A DNA stretch of 7,332 nucleotides from an uncultured Actinomyces sp. (GCA_900554605.1 USHU01000047.1:1-7332), one strand, 5' to 3'. Positions 1 to 7,087 are shown, counted from the first letter of the stretch. The notes: a model not told the origin generated them from the letters alone. Translations and numbers: made by a program.

Positions 1-626
1 ACCTGTGCATCAGTGACATTGGGACGCCCATCTGAGCTGGATTCAACCCGCTCAATAACAAGCGTATGCGTAGGATCGGGATCTACGACTTCAGTAGCGA
101 GCTCGACGCATTCGCTTTCCTCGGCCGCTACTTCCAATCCACGAGAACGCACGCACACACACGCTGGAGCGCTGTGCGTGGCAATCTCTGCACGCCATGT
201 CCCCCCCAAGGCATCTGTGGTCGCACACAAGCGTCCGTCTTCCACGCGAAGGGCCACGGCCTCGGCAATCGCGCAGCCTCCCAAGGTGATTGCAAGCGAA
301 GCTGCGCTCTCGCGGTCAAGGAAACGCGAAGCGAAAAGAAGCGGGGCCTCCAGGTTACCGAAACGCGTGTAAGCCGAGGCGATTGCCGGAGAAAGTGCCG
401 AAGCAGTCAGCGCCGACTCATTCACCTGGAGAAAAACACAGGAAGAAACGCCGAGGCGTCCAAGTTCTTCGCGCAAAGACTCGCGCCCGTCCTGGCAGAC
501 CACGATCGCATGGACAGCATCGGCGCACTCATGCGCCTGGGCAATCATGTCGCGATAACGCGAACCCACACAAGCGGTATCCGAACAATCAATGACGACA
601 ATCGCGTCCTTGAGACAAGTGCTCAT
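1..626 (-). CDS. etfA: Electron transfer flavoprotein alpha subunit (FixB type), N-terminal part, cut by window edge
   Basis: On the minus strand an ATG at 626-624 opens a frame that stays open for 208 codons to the left edge, so the C-terminus is missing. The alpha subunit pairs with EtfB to carry electrons through FAD between dehydrogenases and an acceptor oxidoreductase in the cytoplasm. What is visible is the N-terminal alpha/beta domain. Its most recognisable part, about residues 115-150, reads as the FixB pattern of an alanine-rich helix, then AEAVALRVEDGRL, then a loop with GG. The FAD-binding C-terminal domain lies outside. The start overlaps the etfB stop as ATGA, and AGGAG sits 8 bases upstream, so translation is probably coupled. 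The first 100 residues are poorly conserved. The etfB neighbour makes the family call firm; the electron donor and acceptor cannot be told from this window. Confidence 0.85.
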   Translation of the reverse strand, partial: MSTCLKDAIVVIDCSDTACVGSRYRDMIAQAHECADAVHAIVVCQDGRESLREELGRLGVSSCVFLQVNESALTASALSPAIASAYTRFGNLEAPLLFASRFLDRESAASLAITLGGCAIAEAVALRVEDGRLCATTDALGGTWRAEIATHSAPACVCVRSRGLEVAAEESECVELATEVVDPDPTHTLVIERVESSSDGRPNVTDAQ

Positions 627-1432
627 TTCATCTTCTCCTCAATGAACTCAGCCAGACGCGTCCCGCCGTCCCCGGTATCGGTAAAGACTTCACCAGAGCC
701 GCCGCGGTTATGTTCTGTCATCGAGACAACACTCAAAGGCATCTGGGAGCGCGCTCCGGAGAGTAATTCAGAGAGGCATCCACTGGGATCGTAGCCAGCG
801 ACATCATCGAGTTCAGCCTGAACGAGAGGCTTCGCGCGCGCTGCCTTCAAGTCCTTAAAGCCTGGGAATCGAGGCTCATTGAGCTGATCCGTCACCGAAA
901 CCACTGCCGGAAGAGGTGCGCGCAGGGTTTCATCAACGCCATCCACGCTGCGCAGTGCTTGGACATGCCCCTTTGCGGGGTCGACAGTTAATTCACGCAC
1001 CTGCGACACCAAAGGAACATTCATAACAGCAGCAAGTGCTGCCGGAAGCATCGAGGTCATTGCATCGGATGCCGCCATGCCGCACAGAACAAGGTCGATC
1101 GCTTCTTCTTCGGCCAAGAGCGAGATCAAAGCCGCGAGTGCGCGTGCTGTCACTGTCACATCGGCGTTCTCAAGCATGGGGTCTGAAAGGAGGTAAGCGC
1201 TATCGGCGCCGAGAGCGAGACAGCGAACCAGTGCGTCACTGGCATCTTCCGTCCCCATGCTCACGGCGAGTACTTCACCGCCGTAAGCGGCAACAAGCTG
1301 AGCCGCTGCTTCTACTGCATTCTCATCAAATTCATTCAGTACATCGTCTTCACCGCGGACAAGACGCGAGCCTTCAAAACGACGCCCCGAGCTGGTATCG
1401 GGAACTTGCTTAGCCAGCACTGCAATCCTCAT
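623..1432 (-). CDS. etfB: Electron transfer flavoprotein beta subunit (FixA type)
   Basis: This 269-residue protein matches the usual EtfB length of about 255-265. Seen in the sequence: the N-terminal strand and KQVPDT (residues 8-13), NEFDENAVEAA (33-43), a GADSAYLL segment near 75-82, and the family signature NEPRFPGF (185-192) preceded by the VVSVTDQL strand. EtfB forms a heterodimer with EtfA and in most family members binds AMP or a second FAD. The stretch after residue 122 (SDAMTSMLP) lacks the TGQ of mitochondrial-type EtfB, but actinobacterial FixA proteins as I recall them also lack it. The basic AKKK run after the signature is reduced to AARAK. The start ATG at 1432-1430 has only a weak GGA upstream. 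It is first in a minus-strand operon with etfA and divergent from glgX. The redox partner is unknown. Confidence 0.93.
   Translation of the reverse strand: MRIAVLAKQVPDTSSGRRFEGSRLVRGEDDVLNEFDENAVEAAAQLVAAYGGEVLAVSMGTEDASDALVRCLALGADSAYLLSDPMLENADVTVTARALAALISLLAEEEAIDLVLCGMAASDAMTSMLPAALAAVMNVPLVSQVRELTVDPAKGHVQALRSVDGVDETLRAPLPAVVSVTDQLNEPRFPGFKDLKAARAKPLVQAELDDVAGYDPSGCLSELLSGARSQMPLSVVSMTEHNRGGSGEVFTDTGDGGTRLAEFIEEKMK
635..639 (-). promoter_or_regulatory. Ribosome binding site of etfA inside the end of etfB
   Basis: On the minus strand AGGAG lies within the last codons of etfB, 8 bases before the etfA ATG at 626-624. With the ATGA overlap this fixes the etfA start and points to coupled translation of the two subunits. 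Confidence 0.7.
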
Positions 1433-1498
1433 GTATCCAGAGTGCCATATCAGGCCTCATGCGCGCAGCTCCGAGTGTGCTGAGGAACAGGAACGACT
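1433..1498. promoter_or_regulatory. Divergent intergenic control region between etfB and glgX
   Basis: These 66 bases are the only space for the start signals of both the etfBA operon (minus) and glgX (plus). For etfB, a weak -10-like TGATAT lies at 1452-1447 on the minus strand, 14 bases before the ATG, with no convincing -35 box. For glgX, TATGCT at 1498-1503 fits the TANNNT actinobacterial -10 pattern. I see no strong inverted repeat here that would mark an operator. The promoter assignments are inference. Confidence 0.4.
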
Positions 1499-1524
1499 AT
1501 GCTTGTAGGCGTTATGACAGATAT

Positions 1525-1529
1525 AGAGG
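1525..1529 (+). promoter_or_regulatory. Ribosome binding site favouring the 1535 start of glgX
   Basis: AGAGG stands 5 bases before the ATG at 1535. An upstream in-frame ATG at 1499 also has an AGGAA 5 bases before it, but that ATG overlaps a possible -10 box (TATGCT, 1498-1503) whose transcript would begin downstream of it. The 1535 start is therefore preferred, not proven. Confidence 0.5.
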
Positions 1530-1534
1530 CGGTA

Positions 1535-3799
1535 ATGTCACAACAACAAACACACACGTTCCGTGCCGTTAACCGGCCGAATCCTCACTATCGTCAGCTG
1601 GGCGTTTCAGTGGCAGGATCGGGCCTTAACGTCGCTGTTGTCTCCACGCGCGCGACTCAAGTAGATTTCTGCGTCATCGACCCGCAAAGCGGTATCGAAG
1701 AACGCTACCATCTTCTCGGACCTGATCATGGAATCTGGCACGGCTACATTGAAGGCCTTGGAGTCGGTACTCACTACGGCTTCCGCGCTCAAGGGCCGTG
1801 GGATCCCGACGCAGGCCTGTTCTTCAACTACAACAAGCTACTCATCGACCCCTACGGTCGCGGGCTCGCGGGAAACGTCGATATTTGCCCCGAGGTCTAC
1901 GCGCACAGCGTTGATGAAGATCTGTACCCGGTTTCCTATCCGCTCGAGCCTTCACAGTCCGATTCTGCTCCTTACAACGCGCATAGCGTGGTCATCGACA
2001 CTTCCTTCCGTCTTGCCCCACAGCCCAAGATCCCTTTGGACGAGACGGTCATATATGAGCTTCACGTCAAAGGCTTTACCCAGAACATGCCGGAGGTTCC
2101 CCCGAACCTTCGCGGCACCTACGCAGGACTCGCTCACCCCGCTTCAGTGCGCTATCTCAAGGAGCTTGGCGTCACTTCCGTCGAGCTACTTCCAGTCCAC
2201 GCAAAGTCTGATGAGCCTTTCCTCGTTGAACGCGGACTCACAAACTATTGGGGATACTCGACTCTGTCATTCTTTAGCCCCGAGCCTTCCTATGCCAGCG
2301 CGTCTGCCCGTGCACGCGGACCTCAGGCAGTAATAGATGAATTTCGTGGAATGGTTTCGATCCTGCATGAAGCAGGTATCGAAGTCATCTTGGATGTCGT
2401 CTACAACCACACCTGCGAAAATGGTGATGCTGGTCCATCCCTGTCTTTCCGTGGCCTCGATTCGCCCCTGTACTACCGGCGTACCGAGGGATACCCCTCG
2501 CACATCATCGATACGACTGGGACTGGAAACACTGTCAATACGGACAATCCTCAGGTTATTTCACTGATCCTTGATTCTCTGCGCTATTGGGTATCGAATA
2601 TGGGGATCGATGGGTTCCGCTTTGACCTTGCGGCAACCCTGGGGCGCTTTGCAAATGGTTTCACCCCGATGCACCCTGTTCTCATCGGTATGGGCGCAGA
2701 CCCGATTCTTCGCGAGGTCAAACTTATTGCCGAACCTTGGGACGTTGGCCTTGGCGGCTGGCAAACAGGTAATTTCCCTGATCCATTCTGTGAATGGAAT
2801 GACCGTTTCCGTGACACGGTGCGCACTTTCTGGCTCTCCGATATGCGTGCATTGGCCGGTTCGAATGAGTTTGCGACTCGCTTGTCGGGCTCTCAAGACG
2901 TCTTCGGTCATGGCGTGGGATATCTGCGTGGCCCCAGTGCTTCGGTCAATTTCGTAACCGCCCATGATGGTTTCACCTTGGCGGATCTGACGGCCTTCGA
3001 TCACAAGCACAATCTGGCAAACCTCGAAGAAAACCGTGATGGTTCTGATAACAACAACTCGTGGAATCACGGGTTGGAGGGGGCAATTGCCTCCCCCATC
3101 ATCGGCGTTGATCCCGATGTCCGCGACGTAACGGGCATTGTTGAAGATATTATTCCTGCACGTCAGCGCAGCCAGAGAAATCTACTTGCGACTTTGTTGG
3201 TCTCTTCCGGAACTCCAATGTTGGTTGCAGGAGACGAATTCTCACGTACGCAATTTGGTAATAACAATGCCTACTGTCAGGATTCTCCGATTTCTTGGAT
3301 CGATTGGGATCTTTCTGAACTCCAGAAAGACCAGCTCCTAACAGTACGTTGGCTTTTGGCCTTGCGCCGTGCTCACCCGGCGCTTCGCCCCATGGCTTTC
3401 TTTTCAGGAACAGATCCTCATGGTGATGTCATCGCTGATCTTTCTTGGTATAGCGCCGATGGTTCACCGATGAGGGACGACATTTGGGGGTCTCAAGAAT
3501 CTCGAGTTTTCCAGATGCTTCGCTCCGGTAGCCTCTACAGTGGCCGCGACGCCTTGGTTGTCTTCAACGGCACAACAGATGACCGTGATGTCGCTCTTCC
3601 CCAAGGCCGCGGCTGCCCGTGGCTTCAGGTTTTCGACACCGCATGGGGTAACCCCGAAGACGGTGGAATTGGCTCTATGCTCGACGCCACGCGGTTGCCG
3701 ACTTCCCTCGATCGAAAGAATCCAGGAGAAACTATTTCTTTGGACCCCTTCAGCATGCACATCTACCTGTCTGCTGTAGAGTCTTCGCCTCAGGGTTGA
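1535..3799 (+). CDS. glgX: Glycogen debranching enzyme GlgX/TreX, GH13 family
   Basis: GlgX hydrolyses alpha-1,6 branch points of glycogen, usually on short stubs left by phosphorylase, in the cytoplasm. From the ATG at 1535 the protein has 754 residues, somewhat longer than E. coli GlgX (about 657) and near actinobacterial homologues. A CBM48-type N-terminal domain (about residues 10-120) ends in a GlgX-like segment with KLLIDPYGR. The GH13 barrel shows DVVYNH (287-292), GFRFD with nucleophile D364, AEPWD with acid/base E400, and TAHD with D478, followed by the debranching-enzyme block HNLANLEENRDG and, further on, AGDEFSRTQ with GNNNAYCQD. All catalytic residues are present. The longest possible start is ATG 1499 (766 residues), with another ATG at 1514. 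trpS begins 18 bases after the stop with no terminator between. A pure isoamylase role is less likely, given the GlgX-specific blocks. Confidence 0.95.
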   Translation: MSQQQTHTFRAVNRPNPHYRQLGVSVAGSGLNVAVVSTRATQVDFCVIDPQSGIEERYHLLGPDHGIWHGYIEGLGVGTHYGFRAQGPWDPDAGLFFNYNKLLIDPYGRGLAGNVDICPEVYAHSVDEDLYPVSYPLEPSQSDSAPYNAHSVVIDTSFRLAPQPKIPLDETVIYELHVKGFTQNMPEVPPNLRGTYAGLAHPASVRYLKELGVTSVELLPVHAKSDEPFLVERGLTNYWGYSTLSFFSPEPSYASASARARGPQAVIDEFRGMVSILHEAGIEVILDVVYNHTCENGDAGPSLSFRGLDSPLYYRRTEGYPSHIIDTTGTGNTVNTDNPQVISLILDSLRYWVSNMGIDGFRFDLAATLGRFANGFTPMHPVLIGMGADPILREVKLIAEPWDVGLGGWQTGNFPDPFCEWNDRFRDTVRTFWLSDMRALAGSNEFATRLSGSQDVFGHGVGYLRGPSASVNFVTAHDGFTLADLTAFDHKHNLANLEENRDGSDNNNSWNHGLEGAIASPIIGVDPDVRDVTGIVEDIIPARQRSQRNLLATLLVSSGTPMLVAGDEFSRTQFGNNNAYCQDSPISWIDWDLSELQKDQLLTVRWLLALRRAHPALRPMAFFSGTDPHGDVIADLSWYSADGSPMRDDIWGSQESRVFQMLRSGSLYSGRDALVVFNGTTDDRDVALPQGRGCPWLQVFDTAWGNPEDGGIGSMLDATRLPTSLDRKNPGETISLDPFSMHIYLSAVESSPQG

Positions 3800-3805
3800 T
3801 CACGC

Positions 3806-3811
3806 TAAACT
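3806..3811 (+). promoter_or_regulatory. -10 box placed for a leaderless trpS transcript
   Basis: TAAACT fits the TANNNT -10 pattern of actinobacterial housekeeping promoters and ends 6 bases before the GTG start codon at 3818, so transcription would start on or next to the start codon. There is no Shine-Dalgarno sequence before the GTG and no obvious TTGACA-like -35 box. The inference is a promoter between glgX and trpS that gives a leaderless mRNA. Confidence 0.5.
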
Positions 3812-3817
3812 GGCCTA

Positions 3818-4918
3818 GTGACTAGCAGCGAAGAAACACTTGAGCAATCTACCTCTGATGCATCCCTCGCACGTTCAATTGCGCGTTCGAGGGAAATCGA
3901 AGAGGCCATCGACCAGGACCCCTCGCGATTCCGTGTGTTAACTGGAGATCGCCCCACCGGCCGTCTCCACTTGGGGCATTACTTTGGAACCCTGCGCAAT
4001 CGCGTTCTTCTTCAAGAACGTGGCATTGACACCTGGGTTCTGGTCGCCGACTACCAGGTGATTACCGACCGGGACGCAGTTGGCCCCATTGAGGAACGCG
4101 TTTTAGGCCTCGTCACCGATTACTTGGCAGTTGGACTCGATCCAGAAAAGACAACGATCTTTAATCACTCGTCAATTCCTGCACTCAACCAGCTCATGCT
4201 TCCGTTCCTGTCGCTGGTCACTGAGTCTGAATTGCATCGCAATCCCACGGTGAAGGCTGAACTTGAGGCAACCGATGGACGCGCAATGACCGGTTTGATG
4301 CTGACCTACCCGGTCCACCAGGCATGCGATATTTTGTTCTGCAAGGCAAATCTTGTTCCTGTTGGACAAGACCAGCTTCCCCACATTGAGCAGACGCGTT
4401 TGATCGCTCAGCGCTTCGATAAGCGTTACGGGCGCGTCGACCCCAAGCGCGCAGTTTTCCCGCGTCCCGATGCGCTATTGTCTGATACTCCCCTTCTCTT
4501 GGGAACTGACGGCACGAAGATGTCGAAGTCGCGTGGAAACACGATCGAACTCGCGATGAGCGCAGATGAGACCGCTCGCATTCTCAAGCGCGCGAAGACG
4601 GATTCGGATCGTCATATCACCTACGATCCCGACAATCGTCCCGAGGTATCCAACTTGCTGATGTTGGCTTCGTTGGCTACGGGTGAAGATCCAGTTGCCA
4701 TCGCCGAGAGGATCGGAGATGGCGGTGGTGGAATGCTCAAGGCAACCGTTACCGAGGCGCTCAATGAGATGCTTGCGCCGATCCGCGCTCGCCGCGAAGA
4801 ACTAGCCGCAGATCCGGGTTACCTGCTCTCTATTCTTCGCCAAGGAAACGAGAAGGCTAACGAACAGGCAGAACAGACCCTGAACGAGGTTCGTCAGGCC
4901 ATGCACATGGTCTACTGA
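3818..4918 (+). CDS. trpS: Tryptophanyl-tRNA synthetase, TrpRS-II-like
   Basis: This class I aminoacyl-tRNA synthetase charges tRNA-Trp with tryptophan using ATP. The 366-residue product shows PTG (46-48), the HIGH-type motif HLGH (51-54), a tryptophan/ATP-site region with TYPVHQACDILFCKAN and VGQDQLPHIE, and KMSKS (234-238). It is longer than the usual 330-340 residues because about 36 mostly polar residues precede the first strand. The motif reads GDRPTG, where the common bacterial enzyme has GIQPTG. From memory, GDRPTG and the following HLGHYFGTLRNRV resemble auxiliary or indolmycin-tolerant TrpRS enzymes such as Deinococcus TrpRS II. The start is GTG, chosen because a -10 box stands 6 bases upstream and no ribosome binding site exists. 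The 18-base gap leaves no room for a T-box leader. A hairpin terminator follows. Its place among glucan genes has no evident metabolic reason. Confidence 0.95.
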   Translation: MTSSEETLEQSTSDASLARSIARSREIEEAIDQDPSRFRVLTGDRPTGRLHLGHYFGTLRNRVLLQERGIDTWVLVADYQVITDRDAVGPIEERVLGLVTDYLAVGLDPEKTTIFNHSSIPALNQLMLPFLSLVTESELHRNPTVKAELEATDGRAMTGLMLTYPVHQACDILFCKANLVPVGQDQLPHIEQTRLIAQRFDKRYGRVDPKRAVFPRPDALLSDTPLLLGTDGTKMSKSRGNTIELAMSADETARILKRAKTDSDRHITYDPDNRPEVSNLLMLASLATGEDPVAIAERIGDGGGGMLKATVTEALNEMLAPIRARREELAADPGYLLSILRQGNEKANEQAEQTLNEVRQAMHMVY

Positions 4919-4926
4919 AGGTCATA

Positions 4927-4969
4927 AAAATGGTGGTGGTTCACGTCAAGAACCACCACCATTTTGTCT
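4927..4969 (+). terminator. Rho-independent terminator after trpS
   Basis: A perfect inverted repeat has arms 4927-4942 and 4950-4965: 16 base pairs, of which the outermost four are A-T, with a 7-base loop ACGTCAA. It begins 9 bases after the trpS stop. The right arm ends in TTTT followed by GTCTT, giving a short U-rich tail. The left arm starts with an A run, so the element could also work on the minus strand. It separates glgX-trpS from glgE-glgB, so glgE needs its own promoter or read-through. Confidence 0.88.
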
Positions 4970-4996
4970 TCTCAGCAACCTTTCAGCGGCTAGACT

Positions 4997-7051
4997 ATGT
5001 CGACGCTCACAATTTCCATTACGCTTAGATGTGTGAACGAGACACTCCTGGCCCGCATCCCCGCAACTGAAGTTTTCCCCGTCGTCGAGGACGGAAATCT
5101 TCCCGCAAAAGCCACTGCTTTTGAGGCTTTTCCTATCAGGGCGACGGTCTTCAGAGAAGGGCATGATTGCTACGCAGCTGAGGCAGTTCTCCTGCGCCCC
5201 GGAGGATCGATTCACTCACGCGCCCTCATGCGCGACATCGCTCCTGGCCTCGACCGCTATGAAGCATGGGTTATGCCCGATGCCGTCGGTCAGTGGAATT
5301 TCAGGATCGATACTTGGTCGGATCCCTATGCAACATGGCGCCATGACGCATCAGTCAAAATCGGTGCGGGCGTCGACGTTGAGCTGATGCTTGAAGAGGG
5401 CGCACTCTTGATGGAACGTGCCGCCAGGGGCGAGGCACTCAACAACCCCTCACAAACCCAACCGACACGCTCAGCAATCGATACTCTCTTGGATGCTGCG
5501 AAGGGACTGCGCGATACCTCGCAAACTCCCCAGCGTCGTCTCTCAACTGGTCTTTCGGCGCCAGTGCGCGCGGTATTTAGGCAGTTCCCACTCAGAGACC
5601 TCTTCGGTTCGACGCGTACCTATCCCCTTTTCGTTGCCCGCAACCGCGCTCTTGCCGGCGCTTGGTACGAAATTTTCCCGCGTTCCCATGGCGCTTTCCA
5701 AGACTCAAAGGGGCGTTGGGTTTCTGGCACCTTGCGTACCGCTGTCGAGGACTTGCCACGGATTGCCTCAATGGGGTTTAACGTCATCTATTTGACACCC
5801 ATTCACCCCATTGGATTGACCAACCGCAAGGGTAAGAACAATGCTTTGATCGCCCACAAGGGCGAACCTGGAAGCCCTTACGGAATTGGCTCAGCCGAAG
5901 GCGGACATGACGCGATCCATCCCGAGCTTGGCGACTTTGACGATTTCGATTACTTCGTTGAGCAATCGCGCGAACTTGGCCTTGAGGTTGCGCTGGACAT
6001 CGCCTTGCAGTGTTCACCCGATCACCCGTGGGTCAGTGAGCATCCCGACTGGTTCTCGCAGCGTGCTGATGGTTCCATCGCCTACGCCGAAAATCCCCCA
6101 AAGAAGTATCAGGACATTTATCCCCTCAACTTCGACCGCGATCCCGAGGGGATTTACACGGCCATCCGCGACATGCTCGAACTGTGGATCTCTCACGGCG
6201 TTAAGATCTTCCGCGTTGATAACCCGCACACGAAACCAGTCCCCTTCTGGCTGCGACTTTTGGAAGAGCTTCACACGCGTTACCCGGACGTGATCTTCCT
6301 TGCCGAGGCCTTCACCCGTCCTGCGATGATGCGAACCTTGGGCGCTGTGGGCTTTGACCAGTCCTACACCTACTTCGCGTGGCGAACCTATAAGCAGGAA
6401 ATCGAAGAGTACCTCACCGAACTCTCCCAAGAAACAGCTCACCTCATTCGCCCGACCTTCTGGCCGACGACCCACGATATTCTCACGCCTCAAATGACGA
6501 CGGGCGGAACGGCAATTTTTGCAATCCGCGCTATGCTTGCGGCCCTCGGAGCTCCCTCGTGGGGAATCTACTCGGGCTACGAATGGGTTGAAAACGTCCA
6601 GCGTCCCGGAGCTGAAGAACCCAATGACAACGAAAAGTACGAGTTCAGGCCTCGTGATCCCAAGCTTGCCCAAGGGACAGGAATTCCGGCTCTCTTGACG
6701 CTGCTCAACAGTGCGCGCGAGCGCCACCCTGCGCTGCGTCAGCTCCACGACTTACGTATTCATTCCACGACTTCGGATCGACTTCTGTGCTTCTCAAAGC
6801 ACGTTCCCGCTCGTTTTTCTCCTACTGGAGTGCCCGACACCGTCATCGTCGTTCTTTCACTCGATCCGGAAAATACGGTTGAGGGTGAAGTTCACGTTGA
6901 TTTGAACGGGCTTTCATTGGGTACCTCATCAGCTAACTTCACGGTTGTTGATGAACTCGACGGACAGCGTTACTCCTGGTCAACGACCAACTGGGTCCGC
7001 CTGTCTCCCTGGGATCGACTCGGCCATGTCATGGCCATCGAAACCGAGTAA
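4997..7051 (+). CDS. glgE: Alpha-1,4-glucan:maltose-1-phosphate maltosyltransferase (GlgE)
   Basis: GlgE, a GH13 subfamily 3 enzyme, transfers maltosyl units from alpha-maltose-1-phosphate to alpha-1,4-glucan in the cytoplasm. The 684 residues match the family (about 675-700). The N-terminal beta domain has the typical PAKA and FREGHD, then a helical insert around 120-200, WYEIFPRS at 223, DIALQCSPDHPW at 334, YAENPPKKYQDIYP at 363, nucleophile D408 in RVDNPHTKP, acid/base E437 in LAEAF, and D494 in THDIL. The spacings 408-437-494 (29 and 57) equal those I recall for Streptomyces coelicolor GlgE (D394, E423, D480). The D494 motif reads WPTTHDIL rather than the mycobacterial FVNTPDIL. No ribosome binding site precedes ATG 4997; GTG 5033 (672 residues) is an alternative, with TACGCT 7 bases before it. 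glgB follows after 36 bases. Confidence 0.96.
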   Translation: MSTLTISITLRCVNETLLARIPATEVFPVVEDGNLPAKATAFEAFPIRATVFREGHDCYAAEAVLLRPGGSIHSRALMRDIAPGLDRYEAWVMPDAVGQWNFRIDTWSDPYATWRHDASVKIGAGVDVELMLEEGALLMERAARGEALNNPSQTQPTRSAIDTLLDAAKGLRDTSQTPQRRLSTGLSAPVRAVFRQFPLRDLFGSTRTYPLFVARNRALAGAWYEIFPRSHGAFQDSKGRWVSGTLRTAVEDLPRIASMGFNVIYLTPIHPIGLTNRKGKNNALIAHKGEPGSPYGIGSAEGGHDAIHPELGDFDDFDYFVEQSRELGLEVALDIALQCSPDHPWVSEHPDWFSQRADGSIAYAENPPKKYQDIYPLNFDRDPEGIYTAIRDMLELWISHGVKIFRVDNPHTKPVPFWLRLLEELHTRYPDVIFLAEAFTRPAMMRTLGAVGFDQSYTYFAWRTYKQEIEEYLTELSQETAHLIRPTFWPTTHDILTPQMTTGGTAIFAIRAMLAALGAPSWGIYSGYEWVENVQRPGAEEPNDNEKYEFRPRDPKLAQGTGIPALLTLLNSARERHPALRQLHDLRIHSTTSDRLLCFSKHVPARFSPTGVPDTVIVVLSLDPENTVEGEVHVDLNGLSLGTSSANFTVVDELDGQRYSWSTTNWVRLSPWDRLGHVMAIETE

Positions 7052-7087
7052 TTACACGATCACCTTCGAACATGAGATGATGAACAC

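Noticed and set aside
128..319. Short minus-strand frame of 63 codons within etfA
   Set aside because: It is out of frame with etfA, has no motif, and is covered by the etfA reading frame that runs to the window edge.
66..794. Long plus-strand open frame (242 codons) opposite etfA and the end of etfB
   Set aside because: The product is basic and low in recognisable motifs, it has no ribosome binding site, and it lies antisense to two well-supported genes; it is a by-product of their codon use.
3074..3099. Hairpin-like GGAGGGGGC / GCCTCCCCC around AATT inside glgX
   Set aside because: The stem has a mismatch and a wobble pair, no T run follows, and it codes for an ordinary part of GlgX; it is not a terminator.
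3800..3817. Possible T-box or tryptophan-responsive leader before trpS
   Set aside because: The gap after glgX is only 18 bases, far too short for a T-box.
6014..6748. Minus-strand open frame of 244 codons opposite glgE
   Set aside because: It is fully antisense to the conserved catalytic part of glgE and its product matches no family I know.
7052..7087. Possible separate promoter or terminator between glgE and glgB
   Set aside because: The 36 bases show no inverted repeat and no convincing -10/-35 pair; simple co-transcription explains the spacing.
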